A DNA stretch of 64,000 nt from Phocoena phocoena (GCF_963924675.1 NC_089239.1:5569001-5633000), one strand, 5' to 3'; shown: positions 50,148-61,170, counted from the stretch's first letter. Notes: generated by a model from the letters alone, not told the origin. Numbers and translations: made by a program.

Positions 50148-51900
50148 CACCTACACAGAGGGCAAACGAGAAGAAACAACATCGAAGAGGGTAGGAAAGG
50201 CTAAGAACCAATCTCACCATAATTCCTAACCCCAGCAAGGTGTCCCACAATTGGGAGGGAACTCAAACCTAGAGATTCTCTCTGAGGGGTGAAGGATTTG
50301 AACGCTTATTGGACACCCTAACCGGTAAGACCTGCAACTGAGAGATGAACCCCCAAACATCTAGCTGTGAAAGACAATTGGACTTGCACATGTGAGCCAA
50401 ATAAGGCTATAGTGAACCGAGAAAGAGATCTTAAAACTTTTGAACTCACTTGCCACCTCTGTGGCCTATTGAGAGGCACCCAGTCTTTATGCCAAAGAGG
50501 CTTATTTTCTCATATTAACGTGTTGGCTGGAAGGTCAGGCCTCTAATTGAACACACATCTAGAAGCCTGCTAAGGTACTCTCTGGGGATGGAGGCTGGTG
50601 GATGCCACCTTTGTGTTCTCCCTCTACCTCGCTACAGCTTTCTGGATTCTCCTGGAAAGGAGCTTGCACCGTCCCCTGGCACCCCAGTTTTTGCAGTTGC
50701 CACCCACAGGTTGCCACCTCTAGATCACTGGGCTCTGGTGGCCAGCTGGGTTTAAGCTCACAGGTCCCACAAAACTGTAAACAATGGAACAAGTTTTCTT
50801 AAACAGCTATGACCCCCAGGTCGCAGCGAGAGGCCACAGTCCTAGGAACCCAATCTTTCTGTGAAAGAGGCCTATTAGCTTATCTTCATAGCTGTGGCCT
50901 GAGGGGCAGGCTTCTAATGAAACCCATGTCTAAAGTCATACTGTAATCTTTTTCAGAGGGCTTGGAGGATGGGAACTATCTTCAAGGCTTCCATCTGCCA
51001 TGTTCCAGAGAACCAGTGTCTCCAGGAGGGGAGTTTGTACAGGCTTCTGCTGCTTTAGTTTCTGTGGCTGCTGCCCAGGAGACACCCCCTGATGGCCCGG
51101 CTCTGGTGCCCAGAGGGACTTGCGTTCCTGGGTCCCCTGGGACTGTAACAGTAATGATTGGAGAGGTAGTTCATGGCGAGCTGTCACGCCAGGGCACTGC
51201 ATGGGTAGCAGACTGAAACACACCCCAGATTTTCTGTGAAAGTGGCCCATTTACTTGTCCAGGAGCTTCTGCCTGAGGGTCATGCTGACTGTTTGACTCA
51301 CATCTTAGGGCCAACGGTGATTCTCTCAACAAGCAGAGGCCAGTGGGCATAACTGTTCACCCTCCCCCTTCCTTGCTCCAGCTCCTCGGCGTCTCTCAGA
51401 AAGGCCCTTACAACCTTGTCTGGCGCCCTGAATTTTGTTGCTGCTGCCAGGGAACACGTGTAGACCACCTGGCTCGGGTGGCCAGCAGGACTTATGCTTG
51501 TGGGTACCACAGGATGGTAACCCACAGAGAAAGTTTCAGCTGGTTGCCACCTGCATGGCACAACAAACAGACCCTAGAACCAGAATTACAGTCTTCCTGT
51601 GAAAGAAGTCTTTTAGCTTACCTTCATAACTGCTGCATGAGAATCAGGTTTCTAGTTAAACACAAATCCAACAACTGACTGTGATCCTTTCCAGAGACTG
51701 CAGAGGGCGAGTGCTATCACTGGACTCTCTATCTGCTGTACCCTAGAGTGCCAGTGTCTTCCATAGAGGAGCTTCTACAGGTGCCTGGTGCACTATTTTT
51801 TGTGGCTGCTGCCTTGGAGACACCTGTTGATCATGTAGCCCTAGTGGCAGGGGAGCTTGTGTTCCTGGGTTTCATGGAGCTATAACAAACAGGCAGTTCT
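49965..51900 (+). mobile_element. L1 5'UTR with about four diverged 370-bp monomers, sense
   Basis: It starts near GGTTCTGGTTCAAGATGGTG, the typical L1 start text, and is GC-richer than its flanks. The anchor GTGAAAGAGG-like string recurs at 50491, 50861, 51236 and 51599 (spacing 370, 375 and 363 bp). Shared phrases follow each anchor (GCTT..AAC, TGGCTGCTGCC, GGTGGCCAG, GGTCCCA..GACTGTAAC). Tandem monomers of this kind act as the internal promoter in L1 families. Open frames here (for example 50936-51250) are not genes. Confidence 0.75.
50089..50146. repeat. (CA)n microsatellite
   Basis: About 28 CA units flanked on both sides by GACACCTACACA, which suggests expansion inside a duplicated 12-mer. 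Confidence 0.97.
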
Positions 51901-51990
51901 TGATAGCAAAAGACCCTGAATAGCCATAGCAATCTTGAGAAAGAAGAACAAAGTTGGAGACATCATATACCTGATTCAAGGGCTAAGACA
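51901..51990 (+). mobile_element. L1 ORF2 fragment abutting the L1 5'UTR
   Basis: CCTGAATAGCCATAGCAATC then TTGAGAAAGAAGAACAAAG is L1 ORF2 C-terminal text (the AIL[RK]KKN area). It sits directly after the 5'UTR monomers, so ORF1 and most of ORF2 are absent. Confidence 0.7.
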
Positions 51991-53089
51991 GACAAAAGCA
52001 AACAAGCCTGGAACATTAGTGTCAGACTATAAGGAGGCGTTCAAAGGATTATGGAGATTTGTCACAGGGACACAAAGCAGTTTGAAAGGGGCTCCCCATA
52101 GGCAAATCTGGGACAATTTGAAAGTCATTTGTAATGTTCGTAATGGATTATAACCCACTGAGTGTAATAGGAAGATATGATTCCATATTCATGTAAATAG
52201 ATGAATGAATTGAAAATGTGATTAGAAATGAGATTTTACATAAAACTTCTCTTCAAATAATTATTAAGTGATAAGAAAGGAAAGAAATGTTAGAGTGAAG
52301 ACTGGCAGACACACTTTAATCAACTGATCAAAGTGACTTTTACCAAAAACATAACAAGTTGAAATCATGTGCTATCTGTTAGGATGCAATGGAGCAGACA
52401 GAGTCAACAACACTTCCGTGATGAGGTTACCAAGATGCATAACCTCAGTCTAACTATGGGGAAACATTTCATAAACCCAAATTGAGGGACATTTTACCAA
52501 ATAACCAGCCTGTAATTATAAAACGTTTCACTGTCATGAAATTCAACAAAAATTGTAATCAACTAAGCTACGGAGACATGAAAACTAAATGCAGTGGTTG
52601 AGTTTGAACTGGATCCTTTTGCTATAAAGTGCCAATACTGTGATGAAGGGGAAATTTGAATGTGATGTGAGGATTAGATTTTAGCACCATATCATTATTT
52701 CCTGATATTGAAGGTGTGATTTCAGAGAATTCATTACTATGTAAGAGTTATACATTAAAATATTGAGAGTAATCAGGATCTCCCATTGGCAACTTACTGA
52801 ACCATTTCAGGAAACAAAATTTGGTTTTCGTACTTTTGTATCATTTCTCTAATCTCATAGAGATTGTTACAAATTTAAACAAAAGCCCATTAAACAGTAC
52901 ACTTAGAAATATAAAAATATCAAAATAAAAGGAATCTAGGGTTTATACATTCTATATACTCAGTGTTGAGATATTTTAATTAATTAATTTTGTTACCAAA
53001 GTACAAATAATTCTGACTTTTAATTAACACAGCCCACCATTGTTTATTCCTTCATTTTCCCATATTATTCCTAGTATGTTTCATTTTCT
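51991..53089. other. Intron, ancient repeat-like sequence
   Basis: 52480-52640 (AAATTGAGGGACATTTTACC, AATTGTAATCAACTAAGCTA) resembles a common ancient mammalian repeat tail that I cannot assign. A-rich DNA follows. No exon was seen. Confidence 0.4.
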
Positions 53090-53560
53090 TAAGTAGAGGA
53101 TGTTAAGGTTACATGATTTAGAATATATTAAACAAAACAGTGCTTGGCACACAAAAAGCTCGTTTAAGTATGTCTCACTATTTACTATTTTCATTATTAT
53201 TGACAACACCATCATAATTATAATAATTTAATAATTATAATATAATTATATTCATGTATATTAATTATTATTATATATTATATTAATATATAATAATATA
53301 TTAAATATTATTAATAATATAATAATTATAATATAATTATATTCGTGTATATTAATTATTATTATATATTATATTAATATATAATAATATATAATAATAT
53401 ATTAAATATTAATATATTAATAATATAAATAATTATGATGGTGTTGTCAATAATAATGAAAATAGTAAATAGTGAGACATACTTAAACGAGCTTTTTGTG
53501 TGCCAAGCACTGTTTTGTTTAATGTATTCTAAATCATGTAACCTTAACATCCTCTACTTA
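53090..53560. repeat. Near-perfect 132-bp-arm palindrome with AT-rich 207-bp core
   Basis: The left arm (53090-53221) and the reverse complement of the right arm (53429-53560) agree over 132 bp with one visible mismatch (GAATATATT against GAATACATT). Each arm includes a MIR-like CAGTGCTTGGCACACAAAAA. The 207-bp core is nearly pure A/T and itself contains a duplicated unit of about 100 bp. The structure could fold as a long hairpin in DNA or pre-mRNA. It ends 196 bp before the ADAM exon at 53756. Confidence 0.95.
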
Positions 53561-53755
53561 TTAGATGTCTGTTATATTGAATTATAATAGAAACGAACTT
53601 ATTCTTGCATTACTAATTGTATTAAAAATAAAGCACTCTCCCGTTTTGGCTATTCTCTAAGTGAAGTAGTACAGAATTCATAGTACGTTATTGAAGGAGT
53701 ATTACTTTGATACTGATTTTATTCCTTTTAACTGAGGAATATAATTTAATTTCAG

Positions 53756-53942
53756 ACGTTCCCGTGGTGTAAAGTTTTTTAGCAGTTGCAGCATGGATGA
53801 ATTCAAACATACAGCTTCACAGCCTAAATTTGAATGTCTTCAGAATCGAACAGTTTCAAAAGTGGTTCCACAAGGAAGAGTTTCAGTTTGTGGCAATGGA
53901 GTTCTAGAACCGCCAGAGCAATGTGATTGTGGTGGGCCAGAG
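53756..53942 (+). CDS. ADAM5: ADAM exon, end of metalloprotease domain and start of disintegrin domain (187 or 191 bp)
   Basis: The acceptor is TTTAATTTCAG; one base completes Ile, then RSRGVKFFSSCSMDEFKHTA, ...FECLQN..., and VCGNGVLEPPEQCDCGGPE. This is the canonical FS.CS...F...........CL.N step into the disintegrin start CGN...E..E.CDCG. There is an N-R-T sequon. Relatives have four residues between CDCG and the next Cys, which favours exon end at 53942 with the weak donor GTTGGT. The stronger donor GTGAGA lies four bases on (exon end 53946) but would change the phase. The next disintegrin exon was not recognised in the last 10 kb. A large palindrome ends about 196 bp upstream. Confidence 0.9.
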
Positions 53943-54290
53943 GTTGGTGAGAAACATTAATAGCTTATCTAAAGATTTGTTTCTGTAGTCTTATAAATAT
54001 AGTTGTGATATAAGTGGAAGGACTTTTTTTTTTAATGTTGCACCATTTTATCAAATAGCTAAGATGGGGAGATATAAGGCATGTGATAACTGGCTCATCC
54101 TGAATTTGAAACATTTGAAGAATTTAAGTTTGGGGTAAGTGCAGTGTGGTTAAAGAAGTAGATTTTCCTTGTTGTGTAAACATTACCCACCTTTCTGTAT
54201 CATAAACATCAGTTCCAACAGTAGTATAATTATCACCTAAATCATCCCTGAATTCCTCCAAAGTGCCTGAATTGGATCACTGAGTTATTA
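53943..54290. other. Intron, no feature seen
   Basis: AT-rich DNA after the last recognised exon; no repeat was named. Confidence 0.5.
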
Positions 54291-56510
54291 AATGTATGCT
54301 GTTGTTCACCTCCTCATCTCCTACTTTCAGTTCTTGCATGTATAGAGCCTCATTTATTTTAACTTCGTTTTGCAGAATTGGATTAATCACAATCCTTGGT
54401 TTGTTGTTATATTTAGCTGTTTGCTATTTGTCTTCTTGTTTTTCATTTGTGATTGGTAAGATAGCTAATCATTGCATTTTGTTGTTGTTGCCTTCATATA
54501 CTCGTGCGGTGATTATTTTAATGTTTCATATTTGCTTGCTGAGATGTAAGCTCTAATTGTTAGGAGCTAAAATCTGTATATTCTGATTGCATTATAATTT
54601 TTAAGTGAATGACTCAAATCTTCTGTATATTTTTACTAATTTTGTTTGCCTGAACTTTCAGCACTCGAGAAATAATATTGATATCTCCAACTATACAGTT
54701 GGATTTGCCTAATTCTCATTATCATTTACTCAATTCATATTTTATATATTTTGTATTTCTTTTATATGGTGTAAATTTATTTACAATTGTTGTACCTTCT
54801 TAGAAATTTAATACTTTACCTTCAAATACTGAATCTCTTTATTTCTAATGTTGACTTCTGTTTTCATGTCTATTTGGTCTGGTATATATCTGTATATCTG
54901 TATACATATTTTATGTCTATATCTATGCACACACTAGCTTCCTTAAATTAGTATTTCCCTGATATTTCTCTCTTCTCATTTAGGTTTTCTTTACTATTAA
55001 GTTCAGTATTTACCTTAGGTTTTAATTTATAATTCAGTCTGTTCTTGATTTATAAGATTAACTCAAATATTATTGTGATTAATACTTTTACATATTTTTA
55101 AATTAACTAAAGTCCATAGTTTATTCAGATTTCCTTTGTTTTTACCTAATGGCATTTTTCTGTCCCAGGATCTTTTCCAGGATACCTCATTACATTTAAT
55201 TTTCTTATGCTCCTCTAGATTGCATATTTTTATAATTTTAGTTGTCTCAAAATTTTTATATTTTCTATATTCAATTTGCCACATTTGTTCTTAATTTAAT
55301 TTTTGTTGAATCTGTTTATTTTGTTTTCCTTTCTTCCAGTATTTCTTTTAGTGATTTAGTCTATATGTACTGTTTATTTTCCTTTAGTGATTATCTTTGT
55401 ATTTTTACCATAGATGTTTAATGGTAAACATCTATCTGGACCACCTTCTTTCCAGATCACAGTGTTTACAACCCAATTAACTTTCTTGTAAAATACTCTT
55501 GTAAAATATTTCATTTCTTTACATTAGAAAGTACTATGAAGAATTTATTCAGAAAATAGTTGCTTTATTTTACCTTCCATTCCTTTTTATCAGTGTTTTT
55601 GTATGTCGAAGTTTCTTTCAGAAATAATCTCCCATTTAATTATAATTTTCTTTAAAATATATTTTAGTACAGTTCTCTCTATAGTAAACTCTGCCCACTT
55701 TTGTTTAGCAGTAAATATTTATACCATTCCATTATTTCACTGTGATATATAATATATATGAAATATATACAGGAAATATGGATGAAGAGTGTAATACATA
55801 GATACTTAACAAGCACCTGAATACTTTGCACTAAGGTCAAAACAATCCTTACCTCTGCCAAAGAATTTCTTTGTGTGTCCACTCTCAATATGCCTCCTTT
55901 TCCCAATCATCATTTAGAATTTAAAGGTATCATTTCAGTACTTTCTTGTCATCATAGTTTTAGTTTTACCTCCTATTTTCCCATCTTTATACAAGATAGT
56001 TTGATTAACTGTGTTCTACTATCATATAATTGGCAATCATATGATTTGTGTCATTTGCAGCTTGGTCTTTCACCCAGTATTGTACTTGGAACATCCATCA
56101 ACTTTTGAATGTAGCTATATTCCAATTGTTTTCATTGCTTTTAGTATTGAGTTTATGAAAATTTCAGTTTATTTATGCATTATTTGTGAAATGAAAACTT
56201 AAGTTTATTTCAATTTATGGCTGTAAAGACTCAGTTATTTATGAATTTTCTTGCACATGTTTCCTGCTGCACGTGTGCCTGCGTTTCGCTAGGGTGTGTG
56301 TGTACCAACAAGTGAATGTGCTGTGTCATGAGGTATACGTGTATATATAACTTTGAGGATATCTTACTTACTTTGGGTTTTCCTATGGTTGAATGGTCTT
56401 TTCATGTCTTTTACACATTTGTCTGTCATTTCATTCGCATTCACTTGTATGAATTATCAGGAATTTATCACCAATATGCTGGAAGGCTAGGATGTATGCT
56501 TCAGTAAACT
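54291..56510 (-). mobile_element. Old antisense L1 remnants
   Basis: T-rich text with reversed L1 features: TCTATTTGGTCTGGTATATA near 54870, and at 55930-56480 a reversed 3'UTR (TTCACCCAGTATTGTACTTG, CTAGGGTGTGTGTGTACCAA, TGTCATGAGGTATACGTG). It is heavily diverged. The part between 55000 and 55900 is less certain. Confidence 0.5.
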
Positions 56511-59500
56511 AAGTTTTTTCGGCATGAGACAAGTCTTATAGAGAGGACCTTCAGTGACCTAGTAGTTTAGGTAAAGGAGTAGGTGGGCTATTTCTGTTTC
56601 TTATGGGTGTACAGCTTCCTGTTTGTGGACTTTACCAGTGTCAGAGGCCAATCTGTTTATAGTGGAACTTTCCCAGGAAAAGTTCTTCACTGAACCATGG
56701 GATAAAGTTCATAAGTTCCAAATTCCAGGAGCCAGTGGATATCAGGAAATTTAGGGCCATTGGATGAAATCAGCTGTGTAGGTGATCAGAGATGCCTGCG
56801 GTTGCAGGGGGTCCTAATCAGTTACAGTGCCCAGTGGCCGGGGTTTTTTTCCCTTTTATCCGGGACTGCTTTCAATGATTCTTCTGGCTGAGCTCCACCT
56901 ACCCCCATTGAAATGTAACTGCTTGTTTTCTAAGTCAGTATAGATGGATTATTTGGATTGTAGAGTCTGTCTTTAGTCATATATGCTTAAATAGCATGGG
57001 ATGCAAATTTTCTCAGTTGCAGACCATTCTAAAAGTGTTATGATTTTGACAGAATACCTATACATTCAATAATATTTCACACTGGTATAATAATATTTCA
57101 GATTTGGTATAATCCTGAGATGACATATTATTGTGGGGAGGAGAGTAAAGCGGTGCTCCAAGTCTTGCCTAATGAAATTGAAGTGAACTTCGTCAGCTTC
57201 CCAGAATGGAAGTTTTTACTGCTAGTGAAAAGTACTAGCAGTATCCAGTGCTATATGCTAAAGGCCAGTAGTGGCAAAAATTATTTTAATTATTGTTGAT
57301 TTGTTAATCACTCTGGGAACAATGGTTTCCACTTCTGTTTAAACCTCAGTACTATAATGTATGGCTCTAATTACCTGTGACTTCCTCTAGCCAGACAGTA
57401 CTTTTTTTTTTCTCGTTTGCAACACTTTACAACCTTGAAACACTTTAGGAGTATAGGCAGTTCTTAGTTTATCACCAACATACATCACGTCTGAGACCTG
57501 AGAACAAATTTATCCAATGATAGAGACTAACAAAAGAACAAAAATATATAAAAGACGTAAAACAAACTAATGGCCAGGGTAGTTCATTGTTTAATAAGCT
57601 CAGACATACACATTTGCAGAAATTTTAACTGGCTCTAAAGTTACTTGTAGCTGCTTGTGCGTGATGTGGACCATAGAACGTCCATGGCCTGCCCCAGCTA
57701 ATTGCACAGTACTGAGTATCCTTGGCTTTCAAGGTGGCACCGTTGCCTGACTAGATGTGTAAATATCATCCATTTAGGAGTACTTGATTAGTATGATTCA
57801 TGTCTGCTGTGCAGAGGAATTGCTGTGTCATATCTGGAAAGGTGTCTATTGCAGTCAATGTCAAACAATACCCTCGAGAGGAGATTAGGGGCTAACATGC
57901 TGTATTTGTGAGGACTGGCCTTGTCCATTGCCCTGGGCTGTGTGCCCTGGATTTCCTTTTCTCACTTGACTGTAACTGGTAGAAAAGACACATTTGCCTG
58001 TCTTCCTCGGTCCCAAGTGCTGGAAACACTAGGTCTTGTTTTGGAGCCCAGTCTTGGATTATAAGTGGATTGCAAGTGTCTCAGAACACATAGATGTGTT
58101 ATAAATTGTTTTCAATATCTAAACTTGCAAGCTGATTTTGATCTTTGGGGTCTAGTGAGATACGGAAGAAAGGTTTTACTATAATTTCCACCACCACACA
58201 CCAAGTGCCTTCGGTCTGTAACTGTGCATCATATCTGGAACTGCCATTGCTATTGGAGCCACTGCCATGTTTCGCTTATATAAGCCACCTTTTACTGGCC
58301 AGGCAGGGCTATTATAAGAGGACAGATTTTCCTGAGTATCCCTGCATATGCTGTGTCCGTGATCAAGACAGTGATCTTCTGACCAGCTGCCTTTCCCCTT
58401 CCTATTCCTTTCTCCCTCTCCTTCCCACTGTATCTTGTGCCGCGTCACAATAACAATGTAGATAGGCCAGGATAGCTATGTGGCTTCCAGTCATATACTC
58501 GTCCCTACTTCCACGGTCTTAATCGTAGCATTTCCACATTGAGAGCGTCCCTTAAAATCAAGAGAACTGTTACGTTTATGTAGAATATCTATCCCCATCA
58601 TCTCTTCAGCATAAATCTATTATTTGTGACTGTTCGGGTATGTGTTAGCCCTAAAGAACCCACCAGAAATGTATGTGATTTGAGAGCATTTCCAAATCTA
58701 GTAAGAATATTCTTTCAATCTCACCCCTGGGGACTTCCTGGTACTATAATGGCCTGTGCTCAGGATAGATGAAAAGCTTGACAACTTGGCTACCATCACT
58801 TCTCCAATCCATCTTGACCAGTATATATGGCTTTCATTTCATGTGGATGAAACCCTTTATTCTTGTCCTGTTTATTGTTGAAGGAGGTAAGATCTGTGTA
58901 CAGAGTGGGTACCAAACATTTGGGGTGAATGCCAATCAAATGGTATCATGTCAGACAGGATAGTCTGCCAACAGTAAATACATGGTGTCCAGGAATAATT
59001 CCTGCTCACAGCCCAAACCTTAAAGTACCATGGCTATTCTGTAGCCCAGTAGTGAGAGAGACTTTCTCCGAAGGGCAGACAAACAATTTCCTCATTAGAT
59101 TCTCTCTGGCCTAATATCCATGTCTACATGAACATAGGACTCAGACTTGAACCATTGATTTTTCTGTCCCTTGGCCTGCAGGAAATTACATTTAGCTTTT
59201 GCCAAGGTGTCCATTCTGGGTAGTTTATTGCCCAGTTCCTAAATAGTTTTTCAAAGATTATTCCTGCGATACAAGAGTATGTTCAGTTGTCTCTGATAGC
59301 CTGTTTGCACTGTGTGGATGAACTGATTAATCTGATTTGGGTCACTATTTCATCATCTGGGCACTCTCAAGTCTTCATTTAAAATCCAAGATGGAGTGAC
59401 AGTGGACCTAAGGGAAGAGGTAGCTTGCCCCACTGGATTTCAAGGGTATGTATTGGAAAATGAGAATTCATCTTGGATAGGCCACTGTTTTATTATAGCT

Positions 59501-59522
59501 GTAAAGACTGTTAAGAGAAACA
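56511..59522. other. Unassigned region, possibly decayed retroelement interior
   Basis: GC is somewhat higher than in neighbouring introns. There are stop-broken antisense frames, the longest at 58179-58448 on the minus strand, with a sense frame at 58145-58453 opposite. I recognise no ADAM exon, no reverse transcriptase and no named repeat. The antisense reading around 58750-59250 has long-ish frames with stops, compatible with an old ERVL-like or other mobile element interior, but this is a guess. Confidence 0.3.
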
Positions 59523-59838
59523 GGGGCATCCCTCGTGGCACAGCGGTTGAGAATCTGCCTGCCATTGCAGGGGACACAGGCTCGATCCGTGGTCTGGGAA
59601 GATCCCACATGCCGCAGAGCAACTGGGCCTGTGAGCCACAACTACTGAGCCTGTGCATCTGGAGCCTGTGCTCCACAACAAGAGAGACCGCGACAGTGAG
59701 AGGCCCGCACACCACGATGAAGAGTGGCCCCCGCTTGCCGCAACTAGAGAAAGCCCTCGCACAGAAACGAAGACCCAACACAGCAAAAATAAATAAATTA
59801 ATTAATTAATTAAAAAAAACAAAACAAAAAAAAAACGA
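59523..59838 (+). mobile_element. Older CHR-type SINE, sense
   Basis: GGGGCATCCCTCGTGGCACA, AGATCCCACATGCCGCAGAG, a second module CTTGCCGCAACTAGAGAAAG, and a TTAA/A-rich tail. It is diverged from the young copies and longer. The 137-codon frame 59396-59809 runs through it and is not a gene. Confidence 0.9.
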
Positions 59839-59844
59839 AAACAA

Positions 59845-60380
59845 GACACCAGGCCCCAAATGGAGTCCCTTATGCTAAACCTCACATCACCAAATTGAGA
59901 GATGTACCTTAACTACACTTTTGGCTCTTCCAGAAATGGAATCTTAAACCAGTCAATCAGGAATCACCTGGCCAGCACTAGTTAGGTAATCTGCCTGATA
60001 GACCCCTGCCATCCCCTAAAGGAAAGTAACTTTGCAATAATCAGCCCACCTTTTTGCCAGTATAACTTCCTTGTTCCCACTCCCTTCTGCCTATAAAAGT
60101 CTTCCATATTTTACAGCTCTTAAGAGTTTCTTTCTTTTTTTTTTTTTACTTTTTTTTTCTTTTCTGGCCATGCCGTGTGGCATGCAGGATCTTAGTCCCC
60201 TGACCAGGGATCAAACCCGTGCCCCCTGCAGTGGAAGTGCAGAGTCTTAACCACTGGACCACCAGGGAAGTCCCGTGGAGCTTCTTTCTAACTGTTAAAT
60301 TGGATGCTGCCCATTTTGAATCAGTTTTTGCTCAAATAAACTCTTAAAAGTTTTAATATGCCTCAGGTTATCTTTTAACA
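59845..60380 (+). mobile_element. Probable LTR, sense, with SINE inserted
   Basis: There is a TATA-type CTATAAAAGTCTTCC at about 60092 and a polyadenylation signal in CTCAAATAAACTCTTAAAAG at about 60333. The end is ATCTTTTAACA. ACAAGAC occurs on both sides. A SINE (60136-60274) splits the TATA and polyadenylation halves. The 5' border is unclear. Confidence 0.55.
60136..60274 (-). mobile_element. Short CHR-type SINE, antisense
   Basis: It has a T run, then GGATCTTAGTCCCCTGACCA, and ends GACCACCAGGGAAGTCCC. Flanks GAGTTTCTTTCT / GAGCTTCTTTCT differ at one base. Confidence 0.88.
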
Positions 60381-61170
60381 AGACCTACTGCAGTAAGCCC
60401 CGTTAGGTCTTTACATTCTCTTTCTCCACATCCATGTCATTAGACAGTGTGTTCATTGACCAGTGGTGCTTAGAGCATGAGGTTGGTTCTGAAAGTGACT
60501 GAGTGACTTTGAAGCCTTCATATCCAGCAAAACTTACATGGATCCATAATATGCTATTTGGATGAGACTTTATGACTTCACCAGGCTTTTGCCTAAGCAC
60601 ATCTCTAATTTCTTTCTTTTCTTACTCATTGTAAGAACATATCTCAGTAAATTTGGGGGTGACTAAACCGGTCTTGATCACCAGGACTTTTCTATCTATA
60701 GTTATGGCCACCAGCAGAAGGGAAGTAGTTTTTATTTTCTTGAAAGTATAGGTGGGTGAACAGCAAGCCCAATAAACTTTGTTTCGTGTCACAAGACCAT
60801 CACTTCCCACTGATGGAACCTTTCAGGGGTCTCAACAACAGTGGTCAAAAACCATTTGCCCTCACTGTCACTGAAGACTTTACTGAACAAGTCTGCTTCT
60901 GCATACCATACCTGGCCAGATGATCCACAGGACCTATCTGCCTTTATGTCCACAAAGGCATTGTGATCTTGTCTTTTCTTGTCTGCACAGAGACTCATGA
61001 TGTGTCTAGGTGGCCTTCATTATACTTATTTATATTTTCTTTCTGACTTGCTGAGTTTTTGAATTTGAGTGATGCTACACCTGATTAAATGTGGAAAATA
61101 TGTAGAACGTTTACATTACCACAGACAGTTTTCCCTTACCTCATCCAAGTCAATCCCATAAATATCTAAA
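60381..61170. other. Unassigned region with antisense frames
   Basis: Three minus-strand open stretches (60403-60600, 60622-60810, 60789-60998) follow each other and read like one decayed protein with shifts. No family was recognised. It may belong to the same unassigned element as 56511-59522. Confidence 0.3.

Larger units (their letters stand above)
2892..53942 (+). pseudogene. ADAM5: ADAM-family sperm-type gene, internal part, probably inactivated (best guess ADAM5)
   Basis: Eight + strand exons with AG/GT borders and joining phases encode, in order, late prodomain, metalloprotease-like domain and start of a disintegrin domain. Family knowledge: ADAM2, 3, 5, 18 and 32 are testis-expressed membrane proteins of the sperm surface, clustered in mammals, and several have lost protease activity. 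Here the zinc site is also lost. The closest fit I recall is ADAM5 (motifs YRDHPNYVGATYHGMAC, QLLGINLGL, PEQCDCG), with ADAM18 next. Two lesions suggest a pseudogene: a 1-base frameshift in the exon at 20368 and no detectable exon between 28385 and 37035. All other exons are open with usable splice sites, so inactivation would be recent, or the frameshift could be a homopolymer error. ADAM5 is a pseudogene in humans, which makes loss plausible. The paralogue name is inferred from memory, not from a search. Confidence 0.6.

Noticed and set aside
58145..58453. Cys-rich 102-codon frame (CICCVRDQDSDLLTSC) as a possible disintegrin exon
   Set aside because: Cysteine spacing does not fit the disintegrin pattern (C....CC....C.L...A.C..G.CC), and no splice sites frame it.
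59396..59809. 137-codon + strand open frame
   Set aside because: Its second half is an older CHR SINE (with SINE-typical GDTGSIRGLGRSHMP-like translation seen at every copy); the first half has no family.
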